Below, piece after piece: positions 10,446 to 22,689 of a stretch of 64,000 bases of DNA; within the stretch, counting starts at the first letter, position 1; every line of letters begins with the position of its first letter. Source of the stretch: Pseudoscleropodium purum (taxonomy: Eukaryota; Streptophyta; Bryopsida; Hypnales; Brachytheciaceae); contig OZ017795.1 in the NCBI GenBank assembly GCA_963969395.1, positions 13,702,001-13,766,000 of the forward strand. Reading direction: 5' to 3'. The notes beneath the pieces were generated by a model. It did no database searches and had not been told where the DNA came from. It was given only the letters and a program-made list of their open reading frames with translations. The translations under genes were made by a program, and so were the position numbers.

Positions 10446-13400
10446 TACTATTTTGTGTTATATGTTGTGCACCCAATACAAAATTTAGCATAACTTCTAG
10501 AAAATTTTCTTGTTTTACTTGAGATTCATATTAAAGATGAATGATACATTACCTCAGACAATTCATATTAATGTGCAATTTCTAAAAAAATTCACTATTT
10601 AGTATACATTTTTTCTAATTTGTTACACTTTGGGTTTTAGAGTTTTTTAGTACTACAATGAGTCTGAAATGATGATTTTTACTTCAAAATTTGGACACCT
10701 TTTTTGAAAGTAAGGTTGCAAGAATTTGCTAAAGGAATTTTATGAAAAAATAAATTTATTGTCTTCTACATAGATGCAAAGCAATTATTATTTTCATTAA
10801 GTTGTTCAATATGTTTTATTTTTTATGAATATTTTTTTGAGCGTTTTCATTATTTTCTAGCAATTTAAACAAAAAAACAAAAAATTGTCATTTATTTTTC
10901 TGTGCATAACCTTTGGAAAATAACATTCACAATTTTCAAAAATAAATTTACCTGTAGTGTTCTTCAAATCACAAATATTTTATTTTGTTTTTAAATATTA
11001 TTTTCCAAAAGCTCTAGTATTTCTAGTACTACCTCCTAAATGCAACATAATCAATAAGTGTTTCTTGCTTTCACCTACATGTTGTCTACAAAATCTATAT
11101 TAGAAGAATTTAGAATTCTCTTTTGACTATGAGCAAGATCTTTAAAAAATTTAGACAATATAACTCTAAAACAATAGGAAATAACACCATGTTTAGAAAC
11201 CATGCAATTAAGCATTCATGAAATGAATATGTTCATTCTTTATTTTTGAGGGAAACCTAAAAGTCATCCATCAAACATTTTTTAGTCCTTGGCAGTCTTA
11301 CAAGATTAACCCATGTACGTCAAAGCGACTGATTTTTGGATGCCAAGAAACCAAGATTTGTGGAATACCATGTTCATCAAATATTATAATCTCAAAATTT
11401 GCACGATGGACTCCCTTATAAATTTCAGATTTGCATTCATGAGTTAGTTGGCTTCAAATCTCAACAATGGAAACTTCAGTAACTAAGTAATTTTGAAATT
11501 ATTCTAAGTTTTCTAGATCCAACAAAAAATGCTCTTCACTTACGCTATTCTCTCTGTGACGCACAAGGGTTAACCTTACAATGCCACATTGGCCAAAAAA
11601 CAATTGATGAATAACTTTGAAAAATTTCCTTTGGAGATGGAAAAATGTTGTGTTACCCAATTGTCTACGTGAGTGTGTGCGCACTTGTTTGAACACCTTT
11701 GCAATAGATCATGTTCAAAATTCCCTCATTGAAACATTTTTCTAAAGAAGAAGATGTTTAATCTATAAATCACCTTGTTAGTAGTGTATTTGTAGCTCCT
11801 AGATCTTGATATAACTTTAGTTATACAAATGATTTTTGAGTTTGAACTCAATTGAATGAAATGAATTTATTCAAGTCTACTTTCTAATCTAGTTTGAAAA
11901 TTCAAATATTCATTCCCAAATTTGAATATTTAATCACAATTTGAATTTTGCACTTGTAATCACTAGCTTTTAATATTCTAAGTGTGAAAATTTAATTTAT
12001 TCCTTGATTTCAAATGACACTCTAACTTGAACTATAAGGCATGGGACACTTTATTTTCCACAAATAACTTGAGTTCCTTTTGTTGTAGAAAATCTTGAAT
12101 TCAAGCTTGCCTAGATGAATCTTGGGCCCCACTAAAAAATTGTTCTCAAGTGGTACAATGACACTCCAACCTTCCTACTCACAAATGTTATGTTCTACAC
12201 TATGATGTACTCTATAATAGATCTATGTTAAAAAAATCTTTATAATTTTGTGTTTTTGCAACACAATCTAAATTTTTTATTACTTGTTCAGGGCATGTAA
12301 TCAAACATGTGATTTCATGTAAAAAAAAAAATTCTATAAACTCTTATTCATTAACGAAGTTTGATTCTAAAGTTTGAACAAATGTTCATAGCCCATTATT
12401 TTTGGATTATCAATAAAAATCATATTTTATTTTACTTGCTCTACTTGTTCTTTGCTTTTAAAAATGTATATGTCTTGATATCTACCATAAGTGTAGGGAA
12501 GGTCAGTACCTTTCTACCAAATATTTATTTTTTTCTAAAAAAATTAGGTTTAGTAAATGCTAAAAATATGGTTTTTTTATTGCCAATATTCTTTTTTTTC
12601 ACTGTGTGATTTTAAAAAAAAAAAACTTAAAATTGTGGATTATTACCTATTTTTAGAATTATTTTTTATTGATCCTATCCTACAACTATGGTATATGTCC
12701 ATCTAATTAATAAGCAAAAGTTTAATTTTTCTTATAACTTGTTCAAATAATATCTTATTCAAGAAAGAAAATGAAGTGTAAATTTGATTTACATTCTAGT
12801 CTTTGAATAGATTGTTTAGAATTTTTTTCACATATCTTTATTGACAATCTATCCTACTAATTGATAGGACATGAATATCTCAGAGGAAGGCATGATGAAG
12901 CATATTTTTATTCATACTTATATGACAAATTAGTTTTTATTTTTAAAATAATTTTTAAAGAATAAAATAATGATATTTGACCATACGATGTAGTTTATGA
13001 GCATCTTATAGAACATCCTAAGATCAAAATCAACATATACATATCTTTTCAATATCCATAAATATCTAAGATATTCCCTCAAAGTGAAGATATGTATTTT
13101 AGATTTTGGGTGCTTTTACATTAGCAATTTCTTTGATCATGTGCAAAAAAAGGATTAAGGTAGGATGTCCATAAACCATCCCTCTAAGCCTACTTGTTCA
13201 TCAATCACAATAATAGATATTTTAAAGAACATGTCATTCATTCCTAAATAGCGGCCACATTTAGAATAAGGTTGGTTAATAAATCTCCTACCTTAAATTG
13301 TTGATACTTTCTGATTTTTTTAATTTCAAGAGATAAATCTTCCACAAAATAGGAGGAATCACAATTGATTACAAACTTTGTAGCATTCCTTGAGTTTGTT

Positions 13401-13799
13401 AAAAGAATCCTTGCATGGTAGATAGTAGTTGGTGCACATGATTTAAAGAATTAAACTCACTAAAGAATTCTTCATAAGCCAAAAAGTTGATTAGCCCTTT
13501 AAAGATAGTTTGTGTCCCTTGGCCTTTATGTCTAAAGAATAGCGAGAGTTGCAATAAATGACACTTTTCAAAATTGTAGTGTTCTCTTTTTTTTTTTTTG
13601 TTGTAGGCATTGAATGTCATTGCATTGCTTTGAAATTTTTATCACCATAATGAGAGAACTATGGATCAAAAGGTCCTCACACATATTTGGGATGCTTTGC
13701 AAGGTTGCTTGAAAAGAAATAGATATTTAGTTTTAAAATGAACTATGTGTAGATATGTTTGCCATTCACCTACAAATCTTATTTTTTTGCTTGCCTAGT

Positions 13800-14795
13800 C
13801 AAAAATCATAGTGGCACATTTTTTAGTCCCCCCAAAGAACAAAAATGTCCTTCAAGGGTTTACTTCTAAAGGATTTTGACCCTAAATACTCCAAAATTAC
13901 CATTTCTAGTGCAAGTGCCAAAATTTAGAAAAAAAACACATTTTTGAATACATGTAACTATGGGATCTTGTAGTGTGTTGGTTTGTGAAGATGTGGAAGA
14001 AATTTCAGAAATTTCCAGCATGTGGATTGCAAGATATTAGCGTTTGAATTGACAAAAATCCTTTTTTGGACCCTACACTTCACAAGGTCACATTTGTGTT
14101 AAAAAATGTCCAAAATGGTTGCAACTTTTTGGTTTTTTCCTTCAAGGCAAGTTGAATACATGATTGAAAAATTTTAGATCATTTGAAATTGTTCAACATA
14201 TACTTAGAAAAAAAATGGTAAGTAGAAAGAAATAGAGAATGATTCAAAATACTAAATTGTTAAGAATATACTTATGGAATTGACAAATTCCAGTCCCGAT
14301 GGTTATAATGTTGTGATGAACAATCTTCATCCTTTTATTTTATTTTATTTTCAAAAATATTAAAAATGAAGTTAAATTAAGTACTTCAATGTTTATTTTA
14401 GAGTAGAAAATCTATAACTACTTGCTAACTAAAATTCCTCATAATTTTCATTTCATTAATCAAAACTAAATGTATCAAAGTTTTCTTTGTATACATCAAT
14501 CAAGAAAATCTAATTTCAAATTTTGATTTCTAAATAAAAGTGATTTCTTAAGAATTTTTTTTGAGTTGCCTAGGCTACCCACTTAGCAATAAAAAATACA
14601 TATCATACAATAACATTTTAACTATGTAGTCTAAAGTTATAAAGATTGATGGGTCTCAAAGCTACTCCTCGGGTACATGTTGTGTGAAAATTTCAACAAG
14701 AAAATTAACAATTTAGTTTGTAATGAGTTGCCCAAAATTGCTATGTTGCCAAAAATGTACTGTAGTTCAACGCTTTAGGGGTTAACTTTCAATGT
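13800..14795 (+). repeat. Dispersed ~1-kb repeat, copy III
   Basis: It is collinear with 7240-8480 but lacks the 287-bp insertion there. Shared landmarks are 'ccatttctagtgcaagt', 'gcaagatatta', 'caaggtcacatttgtg', 'ttcattaatcaaaac' and 'tgagttgcccaaaatt'. It has no coding capacity and marks the left border of the phototropin island. Confidence 0.75.
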
Positions 14796-15180
14796 TGATG
14801 AATCCTAGATGGGTATTGTGGTACCCTAATCCTTTGGCGCAATACCATGATCCCTGTCAATGATGTGTATGTCAAAATTGACTACATAGTCTTAAATCTC
14901 ACCAAAAAATGTCATGTTCAAAATACGGTTAGATTATTTCCCATAATCTCTTCCTTATACATGAAATCCATGTTATTGGTGATAATAGATTTTCCATTCA
15001 TCAATCACATATTTCATCCATTTCTATAAGGATATTTTATCCATTTCTAGATGCCTTCAAGGAGAAAAAAAGGCATTCTTCATGGGGGCTTCACCCTCCT
15101 TGTCAGCTTTTAAATTTTTAAATTTTTAAATTTTTTTTAAATTTTAAATTTTTTTATAATTAAATTTTAAAAAAAAAATT
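14796..15180. other. AT-rich sequence upstream of the phototropin island
   Basis: There is no gene. The last 80 bases are runs of T and A (about 15108-15178), after which the base composition shifts sharply to GC-rich promoter-like sequence. Confidence 0.6.
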
Positions 15181-15226
15181 CCCTCCGCCTCGGTGATTGC
15201 CCTATACGTACAACGTTGGTTCGAAC

Positions 15227-15234
15227 TATAAAAA
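15227..15234 (+). promoter_or_regulatory. Candidate TATA box of the phototropin gene
   Basis: TATAAAAA sits just after the abrupt switch from A/T runs to GC-richer sequence and before 'cccgcccccaaaag'. If used, transcription would start near 15260, giving a leader of about 1.5 kb before the ATG at 16755. This is inferred from position and motif only. Confidence 0.45.
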
Positions 15235-15257
15235 CCCGCCCCCAAAAGCGGCTCCCC

Positions 15258-16754
15258 CAAAAGCCTGACAGTCTTACACTCTTTCCGGTTTAGGGAAAAG
15301 GGCAACATGTTCCATGTGGGTTGCTGGAGACGAAAACATGCGCCGTGAGTCCCACCACCGCTCGAGAAAGCGCGCGTTACGTCCTCGTCGTCGTGAAAAG
15401 TCATTCTCACTGGCATTATGCCCCACCTTGGATACTTCGAAACCAGCAATTCAAGCTCGCACACGTAAGTTACAGTACAATTCCAGCAAGCACACAAATC
15501 ATGCACTGCATATCAGAAGTCCAAAATGTTTACTCCATGTGTTTTTGAAGAATTATTCTATTGTCAATGTCAAATGATGATCGAATCGCATACTCTAGAA
15601 ATAGGATTTCAGGGACACAGAATATCATGTGCCCAATTTGCAATTGTAAACTTCTCCGATCCTAGCCTGTGCATGTTGCGTGTTTTCCTCCTGGTCCGTT
15701 CGGAATATCAGAAGTTTCCCTCACTGACGATTCTGCACATGGAATCAACGCGGGAATCATAGAAAAAAGCTGCCATCGCAGAGAATTAATTAGTGGCACA
15801 AACTTTCCCCATATATATAGCAAACTCGGTTGGTATTCAATGGCAATCCGAGAACTAGAGACAAACTCCCTGTCACGACGTCCTTTGAAACTATCAACAG
15901 GGGCCACTCCACTAGGAGTCTAGGACATGTAGAAGTGAGGACGTGAGATTTCGACTGACAGACTTGGGAGAAAGCGTCTAGGCAGGGGCTCATTCCAAGC
16001 ATTAAAAGTTTAAACAATTAACCAACTGAATTAGTGGTCCTGAGCGGCGAGTACGGTCGTAAGCCGTGTCTGAAAAGTGTGCTGGATGGTGACCGAGCTG
16101 GCGACGGGAGTGGGTCCTGTCCGAAACATCATCATATCGCCTCTAGTTTTAGAGTTAGCGATTGGATGGATTGATTCAAGACCGGAAGATCACGAGCTGG
16201 GCCACTACATGGTACGACTGGGCTACAAACTGCCGCTACATGGTACGACTGACTGACTGACTGACTGACTGCTGTCGCTTGATAATGCAATCCACTCGAT
16301 CCATCGGGCACAACAGTTTGGGAACTCGATCGATCGTGCAGTGGATAAATCACTTTGACAGAGCGATGCAATCCATGCAAGGTCGTACGAACACAGCTCG
16401 ATTAATGCTAGCACTTGAGTTAATGCCCGGGTTGGTGGACGTATATCCAATTCGACCCGAATTGGAAAGGTCACTGTCACGTTCCAGAGAAACTCAATTC
16501 GCAAAGTTCAACTTCGGAGTCGATCGATCTACATGTGGAGATCGAAACCCGTAGAGATAGATAGAGAATTGAACTTGTGATCGAATCTAGCTAGCTAGGT
16601 TTCATGAGGAAATCCGAAGTGAGATCGAAGAAGAGGAAGAGTGCTCACTGTGTGGAGCGAGTCCGATTGCTGCTAGCTACCTCGGTTAATATAGGCTAGC
16701 GCTAGTGGAACGCCACTAATTGATAGAGCTAGTGTAGGAGCGGCAACATTCAGA
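15258..16754 (+). other. Probable 5' leader of the phototropin gene, possibly spliced
   Basis: GC-richer sequence runs continuously from the TATA box to the phototropin ATG. A strong donor-like GTAAGT occurs at about 15465, and the ATG at 16755 is preceded by 'acattcag', which could be an acceptor ending at 16753. At least one intron in the untranslated leader is therefore plausible. Several short ATG frames lie upstream (for example from 15314) and could act as uORFs. A GACT microsatellite lies at 16247-16270. No recognisable coding domain is present. Confidence 0.45.
16247..16270. repeat. (GACT)6 microsatellite
   Basis: There are six perfect GACT units. Just upstream, 'ctacatggtacgactg' occurs twice 30 bp apart, so the array probably grew from that duplication. 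Confidence 0.9.
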
Positions 16755-19700
16755 ATGAGTTTCACTCTGGCGATGGGGACGGACACTCCGAGGTGCAACA
16801 CCGGGCGCGTCGGCAATCGCAACAAGGGATCACTCGAAGTTTTCGGGGGTGCCCCGCGTCTCATGCAAGCTGGCGTCTTCGCTCAAGCACCATCAGCCAC
16901 ATACCATGAGGAAGACACACCGAGGACTCGCAGTTCTCTCTTTGAAAGTATGATGATCGACTCCACAACCGCCAGCAGTCTAGGCCGCAGCTTGGAGAGA
17001 TCGTTCTCCGAGCGCACAAGCGGGACCCAGAATTCTTCCCAAGCTATGGCGGATCGGGGACAAAAAAAAGACTGGAACGCTCTCGCAGCACCCCCTATAT
17101 GCCGCTACTCCCTTGAAGAGAGCAAAGCGGATCCCGTGTACTCGGGATACCAGCAGTCGTCGGGGATGATCTCCACGGAAGTGCAGCGCGCGTTGTCCTC
17201 GTTCCAACAGGCGTTCGTGGTGACGGACGCCACGCAGCCCGACTGTCCGATCATGTTCGCGAGCGCCTGTTTCCTCACCATGACAGGGTACAGCCATGGC
17301 GAAGTCATTGGTCGTAATTGCCGGTTCTTGCAAGGGCCGGGGACGGATTGCAACGAAGTGGCGCGTCTTCGGGAGGCGTTGCGATGCGAACGCACCTTCT
17401 CGGGGAAGTTGCTGAATTATAAGAAGAATGGAAGACCGTTTTGGAATTTGCTCACCATTACGCCTATACGCGACGCTCACGATCGTGTCATCATGTGTAT
17501 TGGGTATGGATGTCCGTTCTGATAACGAATGCCATAAATCTGTGCTGATTGTTACTGTTTTTGATCAATCTGTACTGATTAGAAGGCAAATTAAACCTCT
17601 CTGCTCTCGAGATGAGATGAAGGTCGAGTGGATCAAAAATCGCCCTTGTAGGTCATTGCCGTCTGTTGTGAGTCCCACCCTTCATCTCCAGGTGGTGCTG
17701 TATGTTTTCTTTTCCGCCGTTGAATTAAACTTCAATGTGTGGGAAAAAAAAATTAAAAATCTGTACTGATTCTTGCTGCTTGATCAATCTGATTTTATTG
17801 CCAAGCGGATCTGACAATGCACTTGTGACGGTCACCAGAATGCAGGCGGAAGTGAGCAAGCACACGGAGGGATGTCGAGAGAACGCGCTACGTCCCAACG
17901 AGCTCTCCGCGTCGCTCATTCGTTATGAATGTGGGTGAAGTTCCATCTCTTGCTGTAACCCTAATTCCACTTGCATGAGAGTTTTCGGTAAAATCGATAT
18001 TGATTCAGGATGTTTTAGACCGCATCGTAAAAACAATCCTATAACAAAAGACCCTTATAAATCATGAGGCTGAACTATCAGAGTACATATGAGCTGAACT
18101 GTGGGCAATTAATGCATCGGTCTTGTCGTGTTCCATCTGTTGTGGGGTTTTACTGATTCATATATGGAATTCTTTAAAGTTCTTGTAACAGTCTACTTTT
18201 ACTGATTACCAACGTGAACTGCGTCGATCGACCCATTTTCCTCGATGTACATCAGTTTGAATACCATAATTTGCCTATTGAGGTTTTGTTTGGAATTTGA
18301 ACCTGTACTCCCTAACGTCCACTTAAGAGAGAGTGTTGTGAATAAAGCTAGCTGCTATGGCTGTGTCTGCATTGATGAGACTCTCTGTTGTGTGACTTTG
18401 CTTTGCGTGCAGCTCGGCAGCTCAACCAAGCTACAGATGCAGTGACTGAGATCGTGGGAGCATTCCGCAAAACCTCCCTGTCCGGGGAGCCCCAAGCAGA
18501 CGTCGACGTCGACAAAGGTCACCACCCAAACCCCCTCACTCCCAGCAGAAACTCGAACTGTTATAACCTCGGACATAATCTGCAGCGTGGGCATTCAAGC
18601 AATCAATCAAGATGGGATTCAAGACGGGATTCAAAAGCGTCTGAGCCGTGTCCATCACCAAGTGTCATTCCCCAACCACGAAAGAAAAGAAGAATCTCCA
18701 AGTTCATGTCCTTGTTAGGATTCTCAACCAAGTGCAGCTCCCAAAGACGAGAGGATCAACAGAATGCTATTGAGCTTCGCATGCCAAGCAGTGATGATGA
18801 CGACGACGAAGATCGCGCTCAGGTGATTCGCCGAGCCTTCGATTTGGCCACAACGCTGGAGCGCATCGAGAAGAACTTCGTCATCACGGATCCCCGGTTG
18901 CCTGATAACCCCATCGTAAGCTACAATCCTACAAAGGAGTCCTTTTGGGTCCAACAGCGTACAGTACTGAATGTCCTGTGATGATAGAATAGGATGCACT
19001 AGGGTACACTATCGGTAGGAATGGAAGACACATAGCCGGGGTATACTACTGAATGTCCAGTGACGATAGATTTGGATACAAAGGGTACACTAGGAATGGA
19101 AGACACATAGGGTACACTACTGAATATGTGTCCAGTGATGTCTGAATAGGATACACTAGGATACACTAGGAATCGATCTGATGGAGGTACATGTGGACTG
19201 TTTTTGCAAGTCAGTGCTGCAGACTGAGAAGCCGTTTTGGAATTTGGAACCTATCATCACGGGAACCTATTCTATCATCACTGGACTACTAGAGAAATAG
19301 CCATTTCCAATATTATTATCGTCAATTTTGCAATGGTTTGGCAGTAAAAAGAAGTTAAAAGGACTTTGAAATGGTTCATAATTCATTGTAAAACCATTAT
19401 TGCTGCATAAAAAACCATTGCTAAAGTGTATAGTGTAGAAATACTTGAAGTTTGCTACAAAACTAGCTGGACATTCAGTAGTGGACCCTATATATCCTCC
19501 ATTCGTAGTGTACCCTAGTGTATCATCCTATTCTATCACTGGACATTGACTATGAAACTCTTCAAAAATTGCATAGAAGCATATTTTGGATGTTTCTCCC
19601 GTGATACACTCACCACTGATGCACAGTGATTCTCGTTCGAATTGATCTCTGAGCTTGGATGTATTCTCGGTGCAGATCTTTGCATCCGACCAGTTTCTGG

Positions 19701-22135
19701 AGCTCACCGAGTACACCCGGGAGGATGTGTTGGGGTGCAACTGCCGATTCTTACAAGGGCCGGAGACGGATCCTGCTACCGTGCGTCAGATCAAAGACGC
19801 CATTGCTGAGTGCCGAGATATCACTGTGCAGCTGGTGAACTACACCAAGAGTGGTATGTAGCACTCAATTCCATTCATTTTGCCCTCAATCCACTTGTCT
19901 TAGAGTGAAATGAAATTTCTGAGCTTTCCAGAGTCGGGAATTGACTTTGTCTACTGTAGTTCCATGAAGCTTTCACTTTGACATGAGTGGGGGAAAACTA
20001 CATTTTAAGAGACTTACCTTTCGATTGCCTTGTTGCCACACTAAAAGAAACCCAAAAGCTCAAGTACAATGGTTAAAATAATTTTCTAGAAATCAGAAAC
20101 TTGTTTGTACCGAAATTTGCTGACCAGCAATTCCGATTCTCCTCTTGCAACTGAGGCACACTTCCATGTAGAGTTCTAGAATTTCGTTTGTCTTTTCTAC
20201 AAATTTTTGTCATTTCGTTTCTGTGTGCATGGAAGTTCACTCTAATCCTTTAAACTAAATTCGTGGAATAGAACGGATAGTGTAAAATTGCAAGAAATTA
20301 GCAGTTTTCCAGGCGATTGATTGGAAGCTGAGAAGGGTGTGTTCATTAGATTTTAGTGTTTCAGATAAAGCTTTGAACATTCATTTGTTTCAATCGCGAA
20401 TCTAGAACTGTCTTATTTTTTCTGAGGAACTCCTGCATGCACACTGATCTCAGTTTTGTCGATTGGGAAACTGTTTTCATATGACTATCTCCGTTTAGAA
20501 CTAGTTTTAATAGCTTCAGATGTCACGATTTGGGCACTCTGAACTTGACCACACATGATTTGGAATCTGATGGGTCTGTGGAATGTTTTGCAGGGAGGCC
20601 ATTTTGGAATCTCTTTCACCTGCATGCTGTGCGTGACGCTAAGGTGTGTGCTCGGTCCAATGTCCGTGAGTTTTATCCCCTCAAGGACCATGAAGCTCAA
20701 ATTGAGCCTCGTGTTTTTTTTGTTCCAGTTTTGAGTAGGTCATATGGTGACTTTTTTTGGTCCAATATTAGCCAAAGCATGAAGTGTACGTCACTGGTTC
20801 GGTGACATCAATTTCGGCTCTAGGACACCTGAAATTACGATCAATCGTACACAAACCAAAGATGTCCAAGGTCACATGAAGACTTTCATTTGTCCAATTT
20901 AGTTTTGAGGGAAAGACATTCGTGCAGCGTTCGTCACCGGTGGTGATATAAAACTTGGCCCCATAGGAATTTTGCTTTTCGACATGTAATCAACATAAAG
21001 TGGTTATTTTCAAACCATGATTCTATTGTGCTTCAGGGGTTAAATTCAGTCAATTTGATGCAGGGCGAGTTGCAGTACTTCATTGGAGTGCAGCAGAATC
21101 CCCAGGGGCGGCTGTCCGACTATACCGAGCGAGAACGAGCGAAGATGGTACCAATCTCAACTTTCTTATAGGCAAGAATTCTAGATAGAATTCTTCACAA
21201 TTGCTTTAAGTTCTGAGGTAACTGAACCTGATTGTGACTTGTTTACAAAACCGTCCTGGCATCCCATCAAGACTTCACCTAAAATGCAAGACTTCTAAAT
21301 ATGATTAAGGTTTAAGGTCGATTTTGGGTTTACCACTTCGAAAATTCATAGTTTATTCATACATTTATATGCGAAAAATGCGTGCAAAAAAGAATCTTGA
21401 ATCTCCTCTTGACTCCCAACAAATTCCACAATAAATAATCTAGACACTTGAATAGCAGGAACCATGCTCCAATGCTTATTCGGACAATTTTAGGCTCAGT
21501 CACAGTAACTGATTGGCATTTGACCTTGACTCAAGGTGCAACAGACCGCCACCACCATCGACGATGCAGTTCGTGAGCTTCCCGATGCAAATCTGGTGAG
21601 TAATAGAAGTGCTCCATCACCAGCTTGATATATCTAGTACTCAATTCCACCAGTGCTTGCTGCAATTTTTTGCAACTTTATTCTGCCTTCACCGAAGAAT
21701 TCATCTTAACGTTCTTCAGCAATGAGCCAAGGTAGTATTCAACTCTTTTAAAGACAACCTTCTTAATGAAATTGAGGTACTAGCTAAGATTAATTTGTAC
21801 AAAGAAATATGCAAAAATGAGCAAATGTTCAAAAAAGGATTCAGGCATCAAACGGTTAACTTTGCCTGACTTGTTCCGAGTACCTCCGAAGTGACACTAT
21901 TCCCCCAAAGATACCATGCCTCTACTCCAATCTACTGAAGAATGTGAGTGACATGACATGATTGACAGAGTCCCGAGAGGCTTTGGGCCATTCACTCCAA
22001 ACCCGTCTTCCCCAAACCGCGCACGCAGAGCTCTCCGGCTTGGAAGGAAATTCTCAAGGCCAGGAGCAATGGCGACAAGTTGGGGTTGAAGAGCTTCAGG
22101 TCCATCAAACCTCTTGGATGTGGAGACACGGGAAG
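16755..22135 (+). CDS. PHOT: Phototropin, N-terminal photosensory part only (LOV1-LOV2-J-alpha), truncated at the kinase domain
   Basis: Blue-light receptor of the phototropin family, whose LOV domains bind FMN at the plasma membrane. Eight exons join in one frame with GT-AG introns: 16755-17503, 17839-17930, 18413-18915, 19676-19853, 20594-20643, 21064-21147, 21536-21595 and 21969-22135, about 627 residues. LOV1 spans about residues 145-252, with GRNCRFLQG carrying the photoactive Cys189. It is followed by MQAEVSKHTEG and LIRYES. An acidic, serine-rich linker follows. LOV2 spans about 432-540 with Cys471 in GCNCRFLQGPETDP; the residue before the Asn is Cys rather than the usual Arg. The J-alpha-like helix reads TTIDDAVRELPDANL, then ERLWAIHSKPVFPKP. 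The model stops at SIKPLGCGDTG, the kinase glycine-rich loop, followed by a possible phase-2 donor GTGAAG at 22136 and, on read-through, TGA. No further kinase exon is visible before the CK2 gene 21 kb downstream. The start is the first ATG of the long exon. It could be a truncated gene, or the kinase exons may lie elsewhere. Family certain, completeness doubtful. Confidence 0.9.
18960..19548. mobile_element. TIR-like insertion in phototropin intron 3
   Basis: Near the left end, 'ctgaatgtcctgtgatgata' and 'gaataggatgcactagggta' are mirrored at the right end by 'taccctagtgtatcatccta' and 'ttctatcactggacatt'. Between 18960 and 19175 the left sequence is itself repeated about three times, with motifs such as 'ggaatggaagacacatag' and 'gggtacacta'. 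Most of the 760-bp intron is therefore a TIR element or nested inverted duplication. No target duplication was resolved. It also contains a short LOV-like string at about 19227-19244. Confidence 0.55.
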
Positions 22136-22469
22136 GTGAAGGTCACATTTCAATCGACTCTTGAAGTTTGAAGTTTGTCATTGCCGGTATTGTGAAAGTA
22201 GAGCCTCGTTTTCGTTACAGCAAATCTCCAGTTTGCAGAGTTTGCAGAAGAAGCAGAAGTGCACAATTGCATACTCTGTTATCTTTTCTCACTTTACAAT
22301 AGACATCTTACAATATACAATTTAGTGAAATGTAAATGAAGGCCACACAAGCTAGATTAATTTTTGCTTCCACTGTCTTCTGCTTCATTGAAGAAGCAGG
22401 TTTGCTCACCATGTCTTCTCACAGCTACATTTAAAGCAATGAAAATTGGGGTGCTTGTGATAGTAAGGA

Positions 22470-22689
22470 CACTACAAAAAAAAGGGGTGTTGTAAATTAG
22501 TTTTTAAGTATAGTCTTAGACATACAATTATAAGTAATGATCTTTATGGAGATTTTCAGTAAAAATTTCCTAAAAATATGTGTTTTTAGTAAAATTTTGC
22601 TAAAAATCTCTGTAAAGGTCATTACTTATGATTGTATGTCTAAGACTATATTTAAAAACTCACTTTAGACACCCCTTTCCCTTGAATTC
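22470..22689. mobile_element. CACTA-type MITE, family A (220 bp)
   Basis: It starts CACTACAAAAAAAAGGGGTG and ends CACCCCTTTCCCTTGAATTC; the last bases have drifted from the expected TTGTAGTG. The arms form a nearly full-length hairpin: 'agtcttagacatacaatta' mirrors 'attgtatgtctaagacta'. Relatives with intact ends lie at 26047-26268 and 30592-30813. The target duplication is not clear in this copy. Confidence 0.75.

Larger units (their letters stand above)
8907..13800. other. AT-rich intergenic DNA
   Basis: No gene is recognisable. It contains a perfect 51-bp duplication (9231-9331), a CACTA-type hairpin MITE (9664-9829) and a Stowaway-like MITE (10194-10445). The remaining short frames look like chance. 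Confidence 0.65.

Noticed and set aside
15218..15230. tRNA B-box-like string GGTTCGAAC
   Set aside because: No A box, acceptor stem or cloverleaf can be formed around it. It overlaps the candidate TATA box.
16980..17480. 166-codon minus-strand frame
   Set aside because: It is the antisense of phototropin exon 1 (LOV1), so a shadow of a GC-richer coding exon.
22136..22171. Read-through of phototropin as GKVKVTFQSTLEV
   Set aside because: It requires a frame change after GDTG and the residues do not match the expected kinase strand (SVHLVEL-like). A donor site or plain truncation is simpler.
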